A stretch of DNA of 64,000 nucleotides from Hyperoplus lanceolatus (GCA_026929865.2 CM049406.2:28432501-28496500); one strand, 5' to 3'. Shown: positions 28,034 to 38,640, numbered from the stretch's first letter. Notes: generated by a model from the sequence alone, not told the origin. Translations and numbers: made by a program.

Positions 28034-29428
28034 GAATAAACCCACTCCTAACTCGACTCCAGTGTGTGCCTCACTCAATGACAATAGACACAACGCAGAA
28101 CCTGATCTGTTACACAAACGTCTATCACTGTTTTCATAATTCACCTGGAATCTTAAATTATCTCTCAAACGGGATTTGAATAACAGGGGAGCGCCTGCAA
28201 GCTCCGGTTTCCTGTTGACTTTCGTCATGCAGTTCGCTCTCTGTTCGATAGCACTGTATAACATCTTTATTTGCACTACTGATAGACTGCTAATAGTGAT
28301 GCAAACGGAACACTAGAGTGGAGAGCTGTTTATGTCTTGCTCTGACTGCTGCGTGAGAACTCGGCCGCCTGTCAGTGCTCTGGGACGGGGGGAGTGGCCG
28401 CGGAGTCACCCGCTGCTCGTTTAGAAGTTAAGAGCGATACATGCTTTAGCGACAGCCAGGGTCTCCAAAAGTCACCAATAACACCAGAAGAAGCGGCTAG
28501 ATTGGTCGCTGGTCGCTTTTTTTGAAAAAAGAGTCGCCAGAGGGGTCTGAAAAGTCGCTAAATATAGCTAAATATAGCGACAAAGTTGCTAAGTTAGCAA
28601 CAGTGCCTGACCCTCATACTCACCATGGAGATAAGAGACTCTCAATCGCTGGCTGCTACTGCGCACGTGCGATGGTCCGGGGGGAACTCCGAGGACAAGT
28701 TTTAAGTTCCACACAGCAAAACAAGCCTGTACATTCGCCATATAACGCTATGTACGCCACAAACGGACCGCGGTCCACCTCTGTAACACCAAATACGTGC
28801 CTGTAACGTCACGGTACGGTACAAATACATGTACCGTTACACCCCTAGCTGGAGGTGAGGGTCGATCGTTGAAGGGGTGTCAGCAAGGGCATGGTTTGGC
28901 ACGTATGTATGTGGGGGACAGGAGAGTGACCTTTAACATCAATAGACTCTAATATGTCTTTATTCAATGAATGATCCCAATAAAACCAATGCAGAAAAAT
29001 ATTAATCAAAAAAAGACAGAAAAAGACAGCTGGATCTGTGTTCTGAGTCCCAGACTGTTCTAGCTGGTTCTGATTGTTCTTTGCTCTGACCCCTAGACAC
29101 TAGCTGGCTCTAAGGGTCCTGTGTTCTGACCCTCGGACTGTGTTTTAATCTAACTGGTTCTATCTGTCATTTGAATGTTTATCATTGAATATTAATTGTA
29201 TGTTGTACTTGATAAGAGTTACTTTCAAGTGTTTAGAATTGTTTTGGATAAATTGACCAAACCCCATGATTCTGTTACTAGTCCGACATTAATTTTTGAA
29301 TATTTGATTTTCAAGCTAGCTGTCAGGATTCTAACTTTTACAACATGTGTTGTTATGGTAGTTTCAGAGTGGAAAAAGTAAGTGGATCAGTTTACCCCCT
29401 TGATTTCTCTGGTCTGTCTCAGTTTGCC

Positions 29429-29517
29429 CTAGCCTGGCTCCGCCCGTCTACCTACTTACGGCCAAATTTCATTTTCCCAAATGAAATGAAGTACGATGGT
29501 CTGGTAGCACCAGGCTA
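29429..29517. mobile_element. 89-bp miniature hAT-like element
   Basis: Starts TAGCCTGGCTCCGCCCGTCT and ends GTCTGGTAGCACCAGGCTA. It is flanked by AGTTTGCC (29421-29428) and AGTTTACC (29518-29525), a hAT-type 8-bp duplication with one change. Its right half (AAATGAAATGAAGTACGATG) also ends the larger 35227-35562 element, so this is an internally deleted relative. Confidence 0.8.
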
Positions 29518-29668
29518 AGTTTACCCCACAGCTGGGGTAAAGTGAGACACAAGACAACTTTTTTTAAACAATCATATCTTCACTGCTCTTTGTCTTGAAT
29601 AAATTCTGCTAATGCCCATTTCTAGGAAACATCCTGAATTAATGGGAAATGTGTAAATTTGACAGATA

Positions 29669-31100
29669 TGATTGATTGATTTAATTTTATTCCAGACACA
29701 GAGAAAAACGGTCCATAATACAATACAAAAACAGTAAAAAGACAAACAACAATAAAAGAGACTAAAAAAGACTCCAGCTGTCAGTTCCACACTACACAAA
29801 GAGTGTTTCAAATATTAGCATATAGGCTAAAGCGCCAATGGTTCCATAATGTGGAAGTGAACCTAACCGCACTCATTGTAGGGTTCACTAGAGTTGTGAT
29901 TATGCCATTACATGACTCCGATAGTCTACATATACATCTGTACATAAGATTCCTGAGCACAGCAGGACAGGTGGGCACATTAACACTGACAAACATTTGG
30001 CTTGCACTGCTCCAACGTGGCATATGAAGCAGCAGCCTCATGCCATCATTATATGCTACATTGAGTTTCTGCATACTGCTTTTCTTATAGAGTCGCCACA
30101 AGTGGGCAGTATACATTGGGGTGCAAAAAGCTTTAAAAAGAGTGGTCTTCACAGACAATGAACACATACTAAACTTGCGCTTCAACATATTAGCTTGTGC
30201 ATACATCATACAGTACTGTCTGCGGATGTCCCTGTCGTCAGACAGGTCAGCAGTTATAAAGTGCCCTAAGTATTTGACCTCCTCACATACTTTAAGGACA
30301 GCACCGGACAGAAGAAAATCAGGAACCAACAGTTTATTGTCCTCCCTGCTTCTAGCGATCATGATATTGCTCTTTTTGGAGTTGTACTTAATATCAAAGT
30401 CTGCACCATATTGGGAGCAGACCCTTAGCAGCTGTTGGAGGCCAGCACTGTATGGACAAAGAATCACCAGATCATCTGCGTACATCAGGTGATTGATAAT
30501 GGTGTTCCCGATCATACAGCCTGTTTCACAGTTATTTAGCAGCTTTGAAAGATCATCCAAATAAATATTAAAAAGAAAGGGAGATAAAATGCTTCCCTGC
30601 CTAACTCCGTTACTTACATTGAATGGGGCAGACATAGAGTTACCCCATTTCACATACATAGACTGATGAGCATACCAAAAAGCCAAGATTCTAACTAAAT
30701 ATTTGGGAACCCCTCGGTTGTACAGTTTGAGGAATAGCTTCTCATGATTCACACGATCAAAGGCTTTTGAAGCATCAATAAAACACATAAAAATTGTGGA
30801 ATTTTGCCTGTTATACACATCAAGTACCTCATTTAAGGCAAAAATACACATATCTGTGCCATGTTTAGGTTTGAAGCCGAACTGGTTGTCAGAGGTCAAT
30901 AGAAAATGCTCCAACCTATTCAGTATAATCCTCTCCAAGACCTTGGATAAAACACTGGCCAGAGCTATAGGCCGGTAGTTATCCGAGCTGTTAATTTTTC
31001 CAGCTTTGTCTTTAATGATGGGCACTAATGTGACAGATAAAATAGAATCAGGTAGAATACCATGGGTTAAGAAAAATAAGATAAATCATTTTAGCTCGCT
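29669..31100 (-). mobile_element. 5'-truncated LINE (non-LTR retrotransposon)
   Basis: On the minus strand the reverse-transcriptase frame is followed by a 3' untranslated region of about 140 bases. That ends CTGGAATAAAATTAAATCAA and a short ATCA repeat tail (29669-29690). The 5' end is lost near 31085-31100, where sequence of the host TA element resumes. The short-repeat tail and missing 5' end are typical of target-primed reverse transcription. I place it with the CR1/L2/Rex/Jockey-like LINEs without choosing a clade. Confidence 0.85.
29808..31085 (-). pseudogene. LINE reverse transcriptase (partial ORF2)
   Basis: About 405 codons are open from 31025, and the frame stays open upstream to 31085, reading HGILPDSILSVTL before PIIKDK. 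The upstream frame is broken near 31070-31086, where an adjacent frame (AKMIYLIF) would continue it, so a single-base shift is likely. Reverse-transcriptase landmarks, numbered from 31025: NYRPIAL at 16, NQFGFK at 47, DASKAFD at 84, GVRQGSILSPFLFN at 140 and the catalytic YADD at 182-185. A thumb/C-terminal region with KYLGHFI follows. The apurinic-type endonuclease domain that precedes reverse transcriptase in full elements is absent. It copied LINE RNA into DNA at a nicked target; this copy is incomplete and should be inactive. Confidence 0.93.
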
Positions 31101-31147
31101 TAGAGGGGAACAAATATAAAAAGTGTCTCACATTACCCGTTCTTCCC

Positions 31148-31263
31148 TACACGTTTTCAGGGGAAGGCAGAGAAAAACATTGGGTTGGGAGTCTCTAGTC
31201 ACACTGGGGATCCATTTAATGTTGAAAAACCATGTAAAAATGCATTCTGCATAATAGGTGACC
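31148..31263 (+). repeat. Dispersed repeat X, right half of interrupted copy 1
   Basis: CACGTTTTCAGGGGAAGGCA onward aligns with CACAGGTTTTCAGCAAGGCA at 45983-46002 and continues through TAGTCACA-CGGGG-type matches. It ends near GCATAATAGGTGACC. Confidence 0.75.
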
Positions 31264-32679
31264 TTAGATTACTGCATATACCTGTACCAACACAAGTATG
31301 TTTTGAATTGCCTGGGGACCAGCACTCCCACTATGCTGAATTAAATCATTACATAACATATGGACTTGTAAGCACATTGCATTTTTGTTAGCTTTTGACA
31401 ACTGAATGTTTGCCTCTTTTTAATGTATCCCTTGTGCATGTGTACACCATTTTTAAAACAGCCAACTCAATCACTGACCACGCATACATCTGTATAGAGA
31501 GTTAACTAATGAGTATAGAGTAGGCTAAACGTCTCCTTGGCCGTGCTGAGTGACAAGAAGTAAAGCTAGATTCCTTTCAGTGAAACAACCCACTCTCCCC
31601 TCGCTGTGTTGAATTAAAGGAAAGCTAATCTTAAGTGATGCTAATGGCAGTCAATGAAGACCATGAGGAACAAGTGCTAATGTGCTTGAGCAATTAGCCT
31701 AATATTTACTGGCAATGACTCTCGGGAGGTGCAGGCTTATGTCTGTCTCCTCGCTCCCTCTGCTCTGGCATGATGTGCAACTGTTCCACGTCACGCAGAC
31801 AAGAAAAGACTATAAGAGAACAATTTCAGTTAGCAAGCAAAAAGGTAATCAAAGAAAGAGGTGATGCTAAAAAGAGGAATATAATTGATTCGCAAAGCAT
31901 ATTCAGGAGTAACTTGAGAAGTCTAAAAACTGTCAATTATAAAACTGAAAAAGCAAGCAATTAAACTGAAATGCTCAAAATGTTTTTTTTTGTCTTTTTG
32001 TAAAGATAGACAAATGTTCAAAAGTTTGGAAATCCTCTTATTTTAAGGTTTTATTTCATAAATGTTTGCAACCTTGGTTCATGTCTGACAAGTTAAACTG
32101 AGTACAGACTGTATGGCTCGTGGATGATGAAAAAACAAATTAAACAGTCAAAGCAGAAAGTCAATAGGAGCAGAGCTGTAGTTAAATATTGATATTACAA
32201 AAAAGATGGAGGGAAAGCAGCAAAAGCCTAAAGTTTGCAACCCTCCTTAGTCTCGGTTATGAACAGCTGTGATAAGACAGATGTTCCAGCAAACAATGCT
32301 GACACGGGGTTTAACAGCCCACGCTGCCAACTCTAATGAAAGATAAAAATAACAATATGGAACCACAAAAATAACAGACAAAACAAAGACAAATTGCATT
32401 ACTGCAGAGAGTCCAACAAAGTTAAAAAAATATATATATTTAAAAAGCAGAGACTAAATAAATGTGTAGTATGCTGAAATCTGATCATTTGCATTGCAAG
32501 TAAATTTTTATTTAATTATAAACTATCATTTACATTTACATCTAGGAAAAAGCTAAACTAACTATTTCGATTAATGTCACTATTAAAAAAAGTAGCCTTG
32601 TGCAATAGGGAAGTAATGGTTTATGTATTTTTAATTTGCATTATGTCTCAGCATAAGAACATCAATCAATTTGACTGTT

Positions 32680-32680
<1 letters not shown>
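31264..32680. other. Unique DNA with one enhancer-like block
   Basis: No coding sequence recognised. The block 31610-31800 is complex (GCTAATCTTAAGTGATGCTA, CAATTAGCCTAATATT) and is a candidate conserved non-coding element. The remainder is AT-rich. Confidence 0.4.

Positions 32681-32736
<56 letters not shown>
32681..32736. repeat. (TAA)n microsatellite, tail of an L2-like LINE
   Basis: Pure TAA units over 56 bases. On the minus strand this is a TTA-repeat tail directly following AGCGCGCTATATAAATAAAA, the 3' end of the adjoining LINE, so it originated as the LINE tail. Confidence 0.92.
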
Positions 32737-32737
<1 letters not shown>

Positions 32738-33337
32738 ATTTTATTTATATAGCGCGCTTCTCTCACTCAGAGCGCTTTACAAGACACAACAATAAACAAA
32801 CAAAAAGAACATGTATGGGGGGGGGGGGGGAGAGAGGGGGGGGGGTGGGGGGGGGGGGGGGGGGGGGGGAGGGGCTTGGGTGGGTGGGTCCCGAGCCTGG
32901 GGGCCCTAGACAGAGCTGTCACCAAGGCTGCGGGTCTTGAGGTGGGACTGAAGAGGAGACTGGCTGAGGAGGATCATCTTAGGTGCACGGAGTATGTTGG
33001 GGAGAGGCTGGTCCGGGCAGATGGTGGAGGGTTTGAAGGTGAGGACCAGGAGTGAATCGACCGATATGAATGGGGAGGACTTTTTGAGGACTGGGGTGAT
33101 GTGGTTCCACAAGTTGCTGTGAGTGAGGAGACGGGCAGCTGTATTCTGGACCAGTTGGAGTCTGTTAATGGAGGTGGTGCTGATGCCGACGAGGAGTGAA
33201 TTGCAATAGTCAAGGCGGGAGGAGATGAAGGCATGGATGAGTATTTCAGCGACATGGGGTGTGAGGGAGGATCTAATCTGTAATGTATGAGTTCTGAAGA
33301 TGAATGAAAACAATAATTTTTGTTGCTTAAACTGCAC
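32737..33337 (-). pseudogene. L2/CR1-like LINE 3' fragment (reverse-transcriptase C-terminus plus 3' UTR)
   Basis: The minus-strand frame (33337 to 32906) reads SRLDYCNSLLVG, then RLQLVQNTAARLLT and HITPVLK. This is the highly conserved C-terminal signature of teleost L2/CR1-type ORF2 proteins (family knowledge). After about residue 90 the match weakens. The catalytic reverse-transcriptase core is missing, and the frame begins without a true start codon, so it is 5' truncated. The 3' UTR has a G-rich insert on the plus strand (32817-32889), then AAAGCGCTCTGAGTGAG, AGCGCGCTATATAAATAAAA and a TTA tail. Confidence 0.88.
32817..32889. repeat. G-rich tract (G runs up to about 23)
   Basis: Runs of G broken by single A or T, ending TGGGTGGGTGGG. 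It lies within the LINE 3' UTR and could form G-quadruplexes. The length may be unreliable in the assembly. Confidence 0.9.
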
Positions 33338-33339
33338 AT

Positions 33340-35218
33340 TGTAACTGTAAATATTCCCCCTTTTTCTCCTCTACAACAGCTGTTTTTTGAATTAGGCCTT
33401 TAATCAAAATTTCATTTCATGTATATGTTTTTTTAGACAGAGATACTGGACTTGCTTATTAATTACAGCTGTTTCTACTTTATATGTAACGCTGCTGGTG
33501 ATGAAAGACTTCCTGCCTTGATGTTTCATCTGAAAATATGTTTAGCATCTCATAGGCCATAATCTCTCCCTTTGCTGATATGCTTTTAATGTGCTGAGTG
33601 TTGTCTTTAATTCATGTAAGCAATCTAACAGCAATCTAAATTTAGGAAAAAATGACAAAAAGTGGAAGCAACTAGAGTTAACAAGCAAAGTTTCTTTTCT
33701 TTAACAAAAAGGAAAACTCTGATCAGAGCATGTTTTGACTGCTGCTCTGCTGATTGAATAACTGATGTTAAAAATGTAAATAATATATCTGCAAACCGAA
33801 TTCTTTTTTCACAGCTTAACACAGAGTAAGTGGAAGTAATAAAACTGAGAAAACACGTTTTATATTCAAAGCCTTGTACCCATTCAAATGTAAGTCAAAC
33901 AAATGACACAGTAGAAGTGACAACAATAAAGAAGTGAATGATGATAAATGTAAGTCATAAGTGCATGTGCTGGCTTCTATCGGAGAAGTTATTGTGTTAG
34001 AAGAAGGACTTGGCAACATATGCCAAACTTCAAGTTAAACTATGTCAATGCCAGAACTATTTTCACATTTATTGTATCATTGTTAAGGTACTATTAAATC
34101 AAAATCAAGAATTCCAGCACATATGGTCTCACATTGAGACGGTTCTCCCAAGAAGAACAACACATCATGTTTAATCTCCCTATCCGCCACGGTAATTATG
34201 ACAGGAGCAAAGTCATTTTCAAAATTCATCCATTAATTTAGCGATGGTGGAGATATTTTATTTACATTGATCCATTATTTTTCTTTTGATGTTATTTTTA
34301 TTTATTTATCCTGATTTAAAGAACTTGATAATCCACCAACATGAACTCTACAGATTAGTCATTGATCAGCTTCTCACATTTAATAATGATGACTGAGATG
34401 TCACCACGATACAGGTACATGTGATGAATGAAGAGGTGTTGGCTATAAATAACGTCGTATAAATGTTTAAAAATGATATTTGCACAGGTAGAATAACTAC
34501 AGCAGGAAATACTTATACATGTAAAATGTTGCCTCTGTGTTAATTAACTAGTAATAATAATCCAAAATTGTTATTACAATCATTTAATATGATTGCATTT
34601 TTAAGTAATGTTTTAAATGCAGGTCCTTTTCTTCTAACAGGATATGTTTTCATTGTCGTTTGCTTTTTGCAGTTAAAGAAAGGCTCTGAATACTTTTTCC
34701 ACCACTGATGAAGACAGAAAATAAATTAACATTGGCTTAGGTCTGACTCACTCTCTATTAACTAGTGTTTCTCCTTATCCCTCCCTCTCACTCTCCTTGC
34801 TTCTGTATTTGATTGGATTTATTTGCACTCAACCTGCCTTCTTCTTGTCCTAGTAGGTTGCTCACTGATCTCCCCGTTTTAGTGACCTCATCAAATAAAA
34901 TTCTCTTCCCAATTATACCTGTTCAAAACAGGATGGTGTGACTAATCGGGTTTGTAAATACCCTGAATTTAGACCACATGAAACAGACAACCAAAGCTGC
35001 TTTGTTCTAAAGAGGATGCTTGAATTGGGAGAAAATCCCTTCTTCTTTATAAATGTTCAGCTTCATAAATTGGCCTTGTGGAAATGTGCGTTTTTCATTA
35101 ACAATGTACAGTACGCAAATCTCAAACTGGTATCATTTCAACAAGAGATTTTTAAATTATACAATTGTTGATCTCTAAGGACTAAATTAAACTCATTACA
35201 AAAGTTTGAAGTTATCCA
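33340..35218. other. Unique AT-rich non-coding DNA
   Basis: Nothing recognised: no coding frame above background, no transposon ends, no RNA gene. Confidence 0.5.
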
Positions 35219-35226
35219 GGTTCTTC

Positions 35227-35562
35227 TTAGCCTGGCACCGCCTGCCTACATACTTCTGCTAAATTTTCATTTCCCTTCAGTAGTCAGTCTGGGTCTGCGG
35301 TATATTCTTTGGTTTTCTCCGGACAGATTTTTGGCGGTCCAATCAGCGAACAGAGGGAGTAGCTCAGAAGCCGGTGCATGACATACGTCACGACCAAATG
35401 TTATGTGATTGGTTGGCAGATCCAGAGTGGCACTGGGCACATCCAATAGGTTAAAACTTCAACAGACACCCGCCTTCAAGTGAGTTAACGTTTGTCAATT
35501 TAGCGATTCCAGACCTTCTGTACAAATGAAATGAAGTACGATGGTCTGGTAGGACCAGGCTA
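35227..35562. mobile_element. hAT-like MITE, 336 bp, 8-bp TSD GGTTCTTC
   Basis: The ends TTAGCCTGGCACCGCC and GGTAGGACCAGGCTA are inverted repeats. The perfect direct repeat GGTTCTTC flanks them (35219-35226 and 35563-35570). No coding capacity. The ends are shared with 29429-29517 and loosely with 24902-25485. Confidence 0.93.
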
Positions 35563-35832
35563 GGTTCTTCTGTCCTTGCTTTAAAATCTAGGAAATGTTC
35601 TATCTTTAACTGAGAACCAGACAATAAAAAAGCAGACACTGGTGCTCGTTAAATGGTGATGAGCTACTCAGGCTGGCAAAGTAACACGCTAGCACTAGCC
35701 AGAATAGCCTGCCAGCCAACCTTGCTAACTCTGCCAATTAAGAATTTAGCTAGCCTAATTGTTGATTGGACAGGATAAGGCAGTTCATTCAAGGGACGCA
35801 TTACACAGAAAAAAAGATAACGCAGCTACATA

Positions 35833-37130
35833 CACTCAACAAAAATATAAACGCAACACTTTTGTTTTTGCTCCCATTTTTCATGAGATGGACTTAAAGA
35901 TCTAAAATTCATTCCAGATACACAATATTACCATTCCTCTCAAACATTGTTCACAAATCTGTCTAAATGTGTGATAGTGAGCACTTCTGCTTTGCTGAGA
36001 TAATCCATCCCACCTCACAGGTGTGCCACATCAAGATGCTGATCTGACATCATGATTAGTGCACAGGTGTGCCTTAGACTGTCCACAATAAAAGGCCACT
36101 CTGAAATGTGCATTTTTTTGCTTTATTGGGGGTCTGGGGACTCAGAACCAGTCAGTATCTGGTGTGACCACCATTTGCCTCATGCAGTGCAACAGATCTT
36201 CTTCGTATAGAGTTTATCAGATTGTCAATTGTGGCCTGTGGAATGTTGGTCCACTCCTCTTCAATGGCTGTGCGAAGTTGCTGGATATTAGTGGGAAGTG
36301 GTGCACGCTGTCGTATACGCCGGTCAAGCACATCCCAAACATGCTCAATGGGTGACATGTCCGGTGAGTATGCTGGCCATGCAAGAACTGGGACATTTTC
36401 AGCTTCCAAGAATTGTGTACAGATCCTTGCAACATGGGGCCGTGCATTATCTTGCTGAAATGTGAGGTGATGTTCATGGATGTATGGCACAACAATGGGC
36501 CTCAGGATCTCATCATGGTATCTCTGTGCATTCAAAATGCCATCAATAAAATGCACCTGTGTTCTTCGTCCATAACAGATGCCTGCCCATACCATAACCC
36601 CACCACCACCATGGGCCACTCGATCCACAACATTGACATCAGCAAAGCGCGCACCCACACGACGCCACACACGCTGTCTGCCATCTGCCCTGAACAATGT
36701 AAACCGAGATTCATCCGTAAAGAGAACACCTCTCCAACGTGCCAGACGCCATCGAATGTGAGCATTTGCCCACTCAAGTCTGTTACGGCGACGAGCTGGA
36801 GTCAGGTCAAGACCCCGATGAGGACGACCAGCATGCAGTTGAGCTTCCCTGAGACGGTTTCTGACAGTTTGTGCAGAAATTGTTTGGTTATGCAAACCAA
36901 TTGTTTCAGCAGCTGTCTCAGTGGCTGGTCTCAGACGATTTTGGAGGTGAACCTGCTGGATGTGGAGGTCCTGGGCTGGTGTGGTTACACATGGTCTGCG
37001 GTTGTGAGGCCGGTTGGATGTACTGCCATATTCTCTGAAACGCCTTTGGAGACGGCTTATTTACAAGCAACATCCACATGCCGGCCCAAATTCTTTCGAA
37101 GACAAAAGTAAAACATTTTCCATTTTCCTC
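35833..37130 (-). mobile_element. Tc1-like transposon, one terminus missing
   Basis: The left boundary is TA (35831-35832) followed by CACTCAACAAAAATATAAAC, a terminus I know from fish Tc1-like elements; about 280 bases of terminal/subterminal sequence follow. The transposase is on the minus strand. No matching inverted terminus is found to the right, up to 37250, so the promoter-side end is deleted and this copy should not be mobile. Confidence 0.85.
36152..37060 (-). pseudogene. Tc1-like DD34E transposase, N-terminally damaged
   Basis: Open for about 302 codons, from just after an in-frame TAA at 37061-37063 to the stop at 36152. The N-terminal part keeps a paired-like DNA-binding region (SRLQRRFREYG, RPHNRRP, QTVRNRLREA). 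The catalytic triad is complete: D in LFTDESRF, D in QQDNARPHV, and E in SPIEHVWD, with 34 residues between the second D and the E. The GGGGVMVWAGI and GGHTRY motifs are also typical. Tc1 transposases are usually about 340 residues, so roughly the first 35-40 are lost or out of frame. The enzyme would cut and paste the element at TA sites. The core looks well preserved, but the stop and the missing terminus make it a pseudogene here. Confidence 0.93.
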
Positions 37131-37139
37131 TGCATCATG

Positions 37140-38233
37140 TTGGGCCAGGTGGGTATAACTGCATTCATAAAGAAAACAGATAAAAAAAGATTTATTGTTT
37201 GCTTTTTCCCCAAAAATCATTATTTACTTTCCTGATGGCCAAAGAATGCCTCACATACAAAAAAAGTATGTGACTATGTTACACGTTTCTTTTCCCCTGG
37301 GCGAGAATGCTTGTTCTACTGTTCTACAAGCCAAACCAACTCCACATCCATCATAATTAGGGCCGCTATTCATCATTTTGCACGTATAAATTCTCATCTG
37401 TCTAAGGCCGGGGCCAGAGTTCAGACCTGAGAGCCACATACACAGCAGCAGCAGTAGCGATGTCACAGACACTTTTCATAAGCACCATGATACCAATCAC
37501 AGCAGATGAACCCTCAAAACAGCAATGAAAGGGGGGAACAGTGGTGATACTGTCAGGGTGGTACAGATAACTTTTAACCCTAGTCATATTGTTGGTGCAT
37601 GCTTTATTTGAGAAATAAAGCATGCACAGCTAGAGTTATTAGATCTTGAAGACCCTGTTAACCCAAATCCACAAGATCAATCAATGTAATTTGGGGAGTT
37701 AGCTGCATGATAGTAAGCATCTGAAAAAAAAGTTTGACACAGTTTAATCAATCAAAATTAAAGATATTGTCGTTAAAGTTTGATAAATTTAACAAAAATT
37801 CAATTTAGATGAGGCTATGCTCTGGTTTTTATTACGCAATAATTATTTCAAACCAATCACGGCAGTTCTCTGCCCGAACCGTCTATAAAAACAATGACTG
37901 TTGCCATGGGGATCGACGCCCACACAGTCCTGTCAAACTGTCTATACAGTGAAAAAGCTGTTCTTTTAACATAGTCTTATAATATGTATGAGCATTTATT
38001 TACAATCAAATTTTTGCAAAAGCTCATTGAGATACCTAACTTTGATATATTGATTTCTTACTATTTCCAACCCGGTTCCCATAGGCTTCAAACACTAAAA
38101 CGCCACACATTACTGCCTGTAATGTCTCAGCTAAGAATATGTGCAGGGAAGTAGCACATCTCCTGTTTGAAGGTTTTCCCGGAAAACCTCCATCATTAAT
38201 GAAAAAAAATACTTTAAGCGTCTCCAGTGTCTG
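37140..38233. other. Unique non-coding DNA
   Basis: No recognised coding sequence. It contains the possible core promoter at 37853-37930. Confidence 0.4.
37853..37930 (+). promoter_or_regulatory. Possible RNA polymerase II core promoter
   Basis: CCAAT at 37853-37857 is followed 27 bases later by TATAAAA at 37884-37890, then a GC-richer stretch where initiation would be expected (about 37912-37925). No exon can be identified downstream. The spacing between boxes is shorter than usual, so this may be coincidence. Confidence 0.2.
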
Positions 38234-38640
38234 TTGCCAAGCTTTAATCAAATGTCAATTTCCGAGCACTTGGCCCCATTGCTCCTTTTGCTTTTTGTTT
38301 CACAGCTGATTTCTAATTTTACCGCCGTCCTTTTGGATTACCTTCATCCCCTTAATGGCTTCCTGATTGCGTGTCGAGTTCTTCTGTTGGCTTTATTAAA
38401 ATTTCATTTCTGCAGTAATTAAGCAGAGCGGCACTTGGGTTTCTCGCCGGGTGCCGGGGCTGCCGAAATTGGAGGCACATTAATTAAACGTGATGGTCTT
38501 GTAAATAAAGCAAGCTGTGGCTTTTAATTGCAATGTTGGCATAGTGTCCGGAAAAAAGTCCTGGGAGATTGTGTCATATTAATAGAGCTCCTTGGGGACT
38601 CGAGAAGAAGAGTGCTTTCCTATGTTTGTTGATAATTTCA
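38234..38640. other. High-complexity block, strongest candidate conserved non-coding element
   Basis: Balanced composition, no repeats, no coding signature. It is dense in homeodomain-type sites: CAGTAATTAAGC at 38413, ACATTAATTAAAC at 38478, GCTTTTAATTGCAATG at 38519 and ATTAATAGAGC at 38578. This texture is typical of deeply conserved developmental enhancers. Conservation cannot be shown from one sequence. Confidence 0.35.

Larger units (their letters stand above)
25649..28847. mobile_element. Nested hAT element, 3.2 kb, 8-bp TSD GCTGGAGG
   Basis: Termini TAGGGGTGTAACGGTACA and TGTACCGTTACACCCCTA are inverted repeats, with subterminal CACGGTACGGTACAGTACGG iterations. The direct repeat GCTGGAGG lies at 25641-25648 and 28848-28855. 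No transposase frame is visible. The interior contains a TTAA-flanked element (25970-26919) and the splice-like blocks at 27325-28033. The segment 28440-28620 iterates GTCGCT/TAGCGAC-type phrases. A short relative with the same kind of ends lies at 52375-52738. Confidence 0.92.
24595..31147. mobile_element. TA-flanked transposon with GGGGAGAATGGGGGAA termini, heavily invaded
   Basis: The left end is GGGGAGAATGGGGGAATGTG; the right end read inward is GGGAAGAACGGGTAATGTGA. TA flanks both (24593-24594 and 31148-31149). The motif GGGGTAAAGTGAGACA recurs inside at 25520, 25544 and 29534, and in variant form in both ends. Later insertions inflate it to 6.5 kb: hAT-like 24902-25485, hAT 25649-28847 (itself hosting a TTAA element), a mini hAT 29429-29517 and a LINE from 29669. 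Removing them leaves only about 1.2 kb with no transposase frame, so it is non-autonomous. Repeat X at 45842 supplies the empty site. Its termini resemble those at 19079-21931. Confidence 0.8.

Noticed and set aside
27961..28179. 72-codon frame starting in the joined A+B block as a coding gene
   Set aside because: The block A start has no counterpart frame that stays open across the separated A and B copies, and no motif is recognised.
36413..37111. 232-codon plus-strand frame over the Tc1 element
   Set aside because: Antisense shadow of the well-supported minus-strand transposase.
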